From: Neisseriales bacterium
GTDB lineage: Bacteria > Pseudomonadota > Gammaproteobacteria > Burkholderiales > UBA11063
Direction: 5' to 3'
Length of the DNA: 7,676 bases
Assembly: GCA_008017145.1 (NCBI GenBank)
Contig: SSGY01000024.1
Coordinates: 1 to 7,676, forward strand
Shown: piece after piece, positions 5,288-7,676 of the stretch
How positions within the stretch are numbered: the first letter of the stretch is position 1
How the letters are laid out: the number at the start of each line of letters is the position of its first letter
Position numbers and translations under genes: made by a program
Notes under the pieces: generated by a model
Told to the model about the DNA's origin: nothing
The model's database searches: none
What the model saw: only the letters and a program-made list of their open reading frames with translations

Positions 5288-7676
5288 GGGGTCCCTAGTG
5301 TTCCAACGGCAACAAACTGACCATTGCTATATGCAATACCATAGAGCGGATTCACATTATTAGTTACCTGAGCATTCCATACCATTCCATCCGCTGAGGT
5401 AAGAACACCACCATCACGGGTCACTACCACATATTGATCATTAGCATAAATTACCGCACCAATTTGTGCGCTAGTTCCACTATCTGCGCTATTCCAGTCA
5501 ACAGCATTTGCTGAGTAAAGAATGGTTCCATTAGTACCAACTGCGATATATTTTCCACCGCCATAAGTTACTGCGGTTAACTCTTCATTTGTCGGTACAT
5601 TCTGCTGCTCTGTCCAATTTATAGCGTTAGGAGAAGTCTGAATATACCCCCCCTGACCTGTTGCAACATACAATCCATTACCATAAGCAATGCCATAAAT
5701 ATCACAATAATTAATCCCAGTCTGCGAACTCCAGTTTACTCCTGTTGGTGAGGTGATAATTGTTCCCTGACAACCTACCGAAACAAAGAGATTATTACCA
5801 TAAGTTACTTCAAATAATTCCTGAACCGTTCCTGAAACCTGAGAAATCCAATTTGAAGCATTATTAGAAGTGTAAACAGCACCACTATTCCCAACCACAA
5901 CATATTTATTATCAGCAAAAGTAATTCCATTAAAATAATCCGAACTAATAGAAGCAGATTCCCAGTTAACCCCATCTTGTGAAGATAAAATTACGCCTCC
6001 GGTACCGACAGCCACAAAAGTAGGTATCTTGCCTAAATCAATATTAATCCCCAATGGGCTCATTGAAACAATTTGGCTAAGATTATCGACGCTGAATAAT
6101 GCAGTTAAGATTAATTGTTTCTTATTGAAATAATTTTGATTTACTAGATAGGTAGCCGACATTGATAGATTATCTTTACCCATTATACAAGTTTGCGTCA
6201 TAATACCATCAGCAGAATTATAGGTGCATGCCGAAGGCGTACCACCTGGTGCTGTATTGAAATAATCTTCCATTTTAGTAGTAACGGTAACATTAAGCGC
6301 ATCATCAGCATTTGCCAATAAGTGACTGACCGTAACAGTCTCATTGGGTGTTCCTGATTCATTTAGTACGATAGAGTTCGCTAAAGTTGCTTGATTTGAT
6401 TGGGCATAGATGATATCATTTCCATTCGGTAACACCGGGATTGCGTTGAACTGTATCCCCTGAGTATCAACATCTTGATAAACAAGTCTAGGTACATATA
6501 AATTTTCAGCATATGCTGTACCAACCGCACCTAGAGCTAAAATATTAGATTCTAGAACATTATCATAAACAATTTTACAAATATCGTTTGGTGCTAAAGT
6601 AGTGCTACCTGCTATACAAGTTGTACCATTGCCACCGATACTCCAAGCATAAACAGAATTTGCATCTTGAATACCAGTTATCTTCATCCCGTGACTGCCA
6701 GTATTTTTATAAGTTAACGTAATTGATTTACCAACTACATCTCGCCCTCTGGCAGTAAAGATATATGGAGTATCCACTGAATCACCATTACCACTCGTTA
6801 CTCCAAAAGCAGTTTGTTCAACCAGTGAAATACTTTGGTCATACGCTTGTACTGTCCAGTTAATATCGCTGCTAATATTTCCAACCGGAGTTTGTCCAGC
6901 GCTGGTATACTCCACCAAAAACTGCGCAAGACCTGATGATTCATCGCGACTAAAAGTAGGTCCCAATTTTACAGTTGCACTACAAGACGACTCGGCATCC
7001 AATACAGAACCACAAGTATTTACTAATAGAGTCAGGTACTCAGGATTATCACTCAACGCTAATGAAGTTAAATCGGCTGGTAGATTACCGCTATTACTAA
7101 TGCTTAAATCCTGTGTAGTTGATTCAATGCTATTGCCACTAATAGTCATAGTAGAAATATCTGGAGAAATAGTTAAGATTGGGCCATAATTAGTTGAACT
7201 ATAGGTAATAGGTAATACTCGGTTATAAGACGTTGTTCCACCAGTACCAGCATAAATAGCATTAAAACCCACATTGATTTGCCCGCCAAGATCAACTTGA
7301 TTATCATTTACATTAACTGTGTATTCACATGAGCTACCTATTGCCAGTGAGCCGATCGTTGCACAATTATTAGCACCAAGAGTAGCGCTAGCATTACCTC
7401 CCACAACAATTGGCGCTGGAATGCTGATGTTATTGAGGCTATAGCCACCAATATTGGTAACAGTAATAGTGGTACTGCCACCAACAGTTGCTAAAAAAGA
7501 AAGCGGATCTGCAGAGCTAGACATTGAAACCAGTGCTGCTCCTACACCGTTATACCATGTTACACTAGCAACTACATTGCTAACACTACCACCAGTATAA
7601 GGAATTGTAATATTGGTATTTCCACCTGATTCAGTTACGTTGAAGCTAATAGTACAAGTTCCACTTGGTGCTAAAG
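5281..7676 (-). CDS. Large surface-type protein: Ig/ASH-like modules plus C-terminal propeller; 5' partial, 3' frameshifted
   Basis: The frame is open to the right edge. The Met at 7524 is internal, since about 50 codons before it (LAPSGTCTISFNV... to ALVSM) match the small lipoprotein. The export signal is therefore outside the window. Numbering from that Met, the domains are: the end of module 1 (before residue 5); module 2 (6-110, with TNIGGYSL and Cys54/Cys66); module 3 (about 113-227, LSISNSGNLPADL, Cys171/Cys181), a typical ASH/choice-of-anchor D pattern; module 4 (about 228-361, Cys303/Cys316 around LAPND); module 5 (about 362-500, Cys433/Cys446); and a repeat domain from 501. That domain has six intact repeats of 39-40 residues with the consensus (F/Y)VAVG..G.I.TS..A.NW..Q......L..V.Y.NG, resembling YCF48/BNR-like propeller blades. 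A seventh is broken by the stop at 5281. The architecture fits an extracellular binding protein, but no catalytic motif or ligand is recognisable. It probably forms an operon with the downstream lipoprotein gene. Confidence 0.85.
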   Translation of the reverse strand, partial: LAPSGTCTISFNVTESGGNTNITIPYTGGSVSNVVASVTWYNGVGAALVSMSSSADPLSFLATVGGSTTITVTNIGGYSLNNISIPAPIVVGGNASATLGANNCATIGSLAIGSSCEYTVNVNDNQVDLGGQINVGFNAIYAGTGGTTSYNRVLPITYSSTNYGPILTISPDISTMTISGNSIESTTQDLSISNSGNLPADLTSLALSDNPEYLTLLVNTCGSVLDAESSCSATVKLGPTFSRDESSGLAQFLVEYTSAGQTPVGNISSDINWTVQAYDQSISLVEQTAFGVTSGNGDSVDTPYIFTARGRDVVGKSITLTYKNTGSHGMKITGIQDANSVYAWSIGGNGTTCIAGSTTLAPNDICKIVYDNVLESNILALGAVGTAYAENLYVPRLVYQDVDTQGIQFNAIPVLPNGNDIIYAQSNQATLANSIVLNESGTPNETVTVSHLLANADDALNVTVTTKMEDYFNTAPGGTPSACTYNSADGIMTQTCIMGKDNLSMSATYLVNQNYFNKKQLILTALFSVDNLSQIVSMSPLGINIDLGKIPTFVAVGTGGVILSSQDGVNWESASISSDYFNGITFADNKYVVVGNSGAVYTSNNASNWISQVSGTVQELFEVTYGNNLFVSVGCQGTIITSPTGVNWSSQTGINYCDIYGIAYGNGLYVATGQGGYIQTSPNAINWTEQQNVPTNEELTAVTYGGGKYIAVGTNGTILYSANAVDWNSADSGTSAQIGAVIYANDQYVVVTRDGGVLTSADGMVWNAQVTNNVNPLYGIAYSNGQFVAVGTLGTPF
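5647..5653 (-). repeat. G7 homopolymer inside the propeller coding region
   Basis: Seven C residues on the plus strand are read as CAG GGG GGG on the coding strand, giving Gln-Gly-Gly in repeat four (YVATGQGG). It is the longest G/C homopolymer noticed in the window and a possible slippage point. It is currently in frame. Confidence 0.6.
7195..7674 (-). repeat. Copy 2 of the duplicated two-module unit
   Basis: This is the N-terminal visible part of the large protein, matching the modules of the small lipoprotein at 4412-4891. It is truncated by the window edge, so the match probably extends further upstream. Confidence 0.8.

Larger units (their letters stand above)
5201..6018 (-). repeat. 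Seven tandem propeller-blade repeats, the last split by a frameshift
   Basis: On the minus strand the repeats begin at 6018 (FVAVGTGG), 5904 (YVVVGNSG), 5787 (FVSVGCQG), 5670 (YVATGQGG), 5550 (YIAVGTNG), 5433 (YVVVTRDG) and 5316 (FVAVGTLG). The spacing is 114-120 bases. Each has an early aromatic-Val-x-Val-Gly strand, a Gly pair, a TS turn and a conserved W about 18 residues in. The array begins with the FVAVG strand and, once the frame is restored, ends at the strand SLYGITSVN. This is a complete set of seven, a common closed-propeller number. Confidence 0.85.

Noticed and set aside
5281..5300. Programmed -1 ribosomal frameshift at the CCCC run
   Set aside because: A -1 slip would join the frames with one extra Pro, but the site is not a canonical X XXY YYZ heptamer and no stimulatory structure was evident. 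An indel explains the repeat spacing better. Kept only as an alternative.
7522..7524. ATG as start of the large minus-strand protein
   Set aside because: The frame continues upstream to the window edge, and the upstream 50 codons are homologous to the small lipoprotein (CTISFNVTESGG, ALVSM). The Met is internal.
1..7676. Defence system, mobile element, CRISPR array or RNA gene
   Set aside because: No spaced direct repeats of CRISPR type, no transposase or integrase motifs, no terminal inverted repeats with target duplications, and no tRNA or rRNA-like segments were seen on either strand.

Overview
The window suggests an AT-rich (roughly 40% GC by eye) Gram-negative bacterium. The aconitase protein reads most like betaproteobacterial AcnA, for example in the '[11 protein letters not shown]'-type N-terminal region and the '[19 protein letters not shown]' stretch. 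Together with the low GC this would fit an unusual AT-rich Neisseriales-like betaproteobacterium. That placement is inference from memory of family sequences, not a search result. No rRNA, tRNA, CRISPR array, insertion sequence, integrase or phage gene is visible.

Layout. Positions 1-38 hold a strong hairpin and T-run terminator, probably for a plus-strand gene just outside the window. Positions 54-2744 (minus) encode a complete aconitate hydratase A. Positions 2745-2930 are a divergent promoter region with good -10 boxes in both directions. Positions 2931-4310 (plus) encode a lipoprotein with a Pro/Thr linker and a beta-propeller-like repeat body. A 13-bp hairpin at 4324-4357 lies between convergent genes. 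Positions 4400-5185 (minus) encode a small lipoprotein with two Ig-like modules. Positions 5281-7676 (minus) hold a large surface-type protein that is cut by the right edge of the window.

The large minus-strand protein is the most interesting part. It has a series of Ig/ASH-like beta domains, the first two closely related to the whole mature part of the small downstream lipoprotein, followed by a propeller of about 39-residue repeats. Six repeats are intact in frame. The seventh is cut by a stop at 5281-5283, but its remainder continues in another frame down to a stop at 5201-5203. Removing two bases from a C4 run (minus strand, 5288-5291) would restore a clean seven-repeat protein ending 15 bases before the next gene. 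So this gene carries a recent frameshift, a sequencing error or, less likely, a recoding site.

The aconitase is TCA-cycle housekeeping and has no evident functional link to its neighbours. The three other genes look like an exported or surface-anchored beta-rich protein locus (adhesin or binding-type architecture). No enzyme, toxin or defence module is recognisable in them, and their ligand is unknown.
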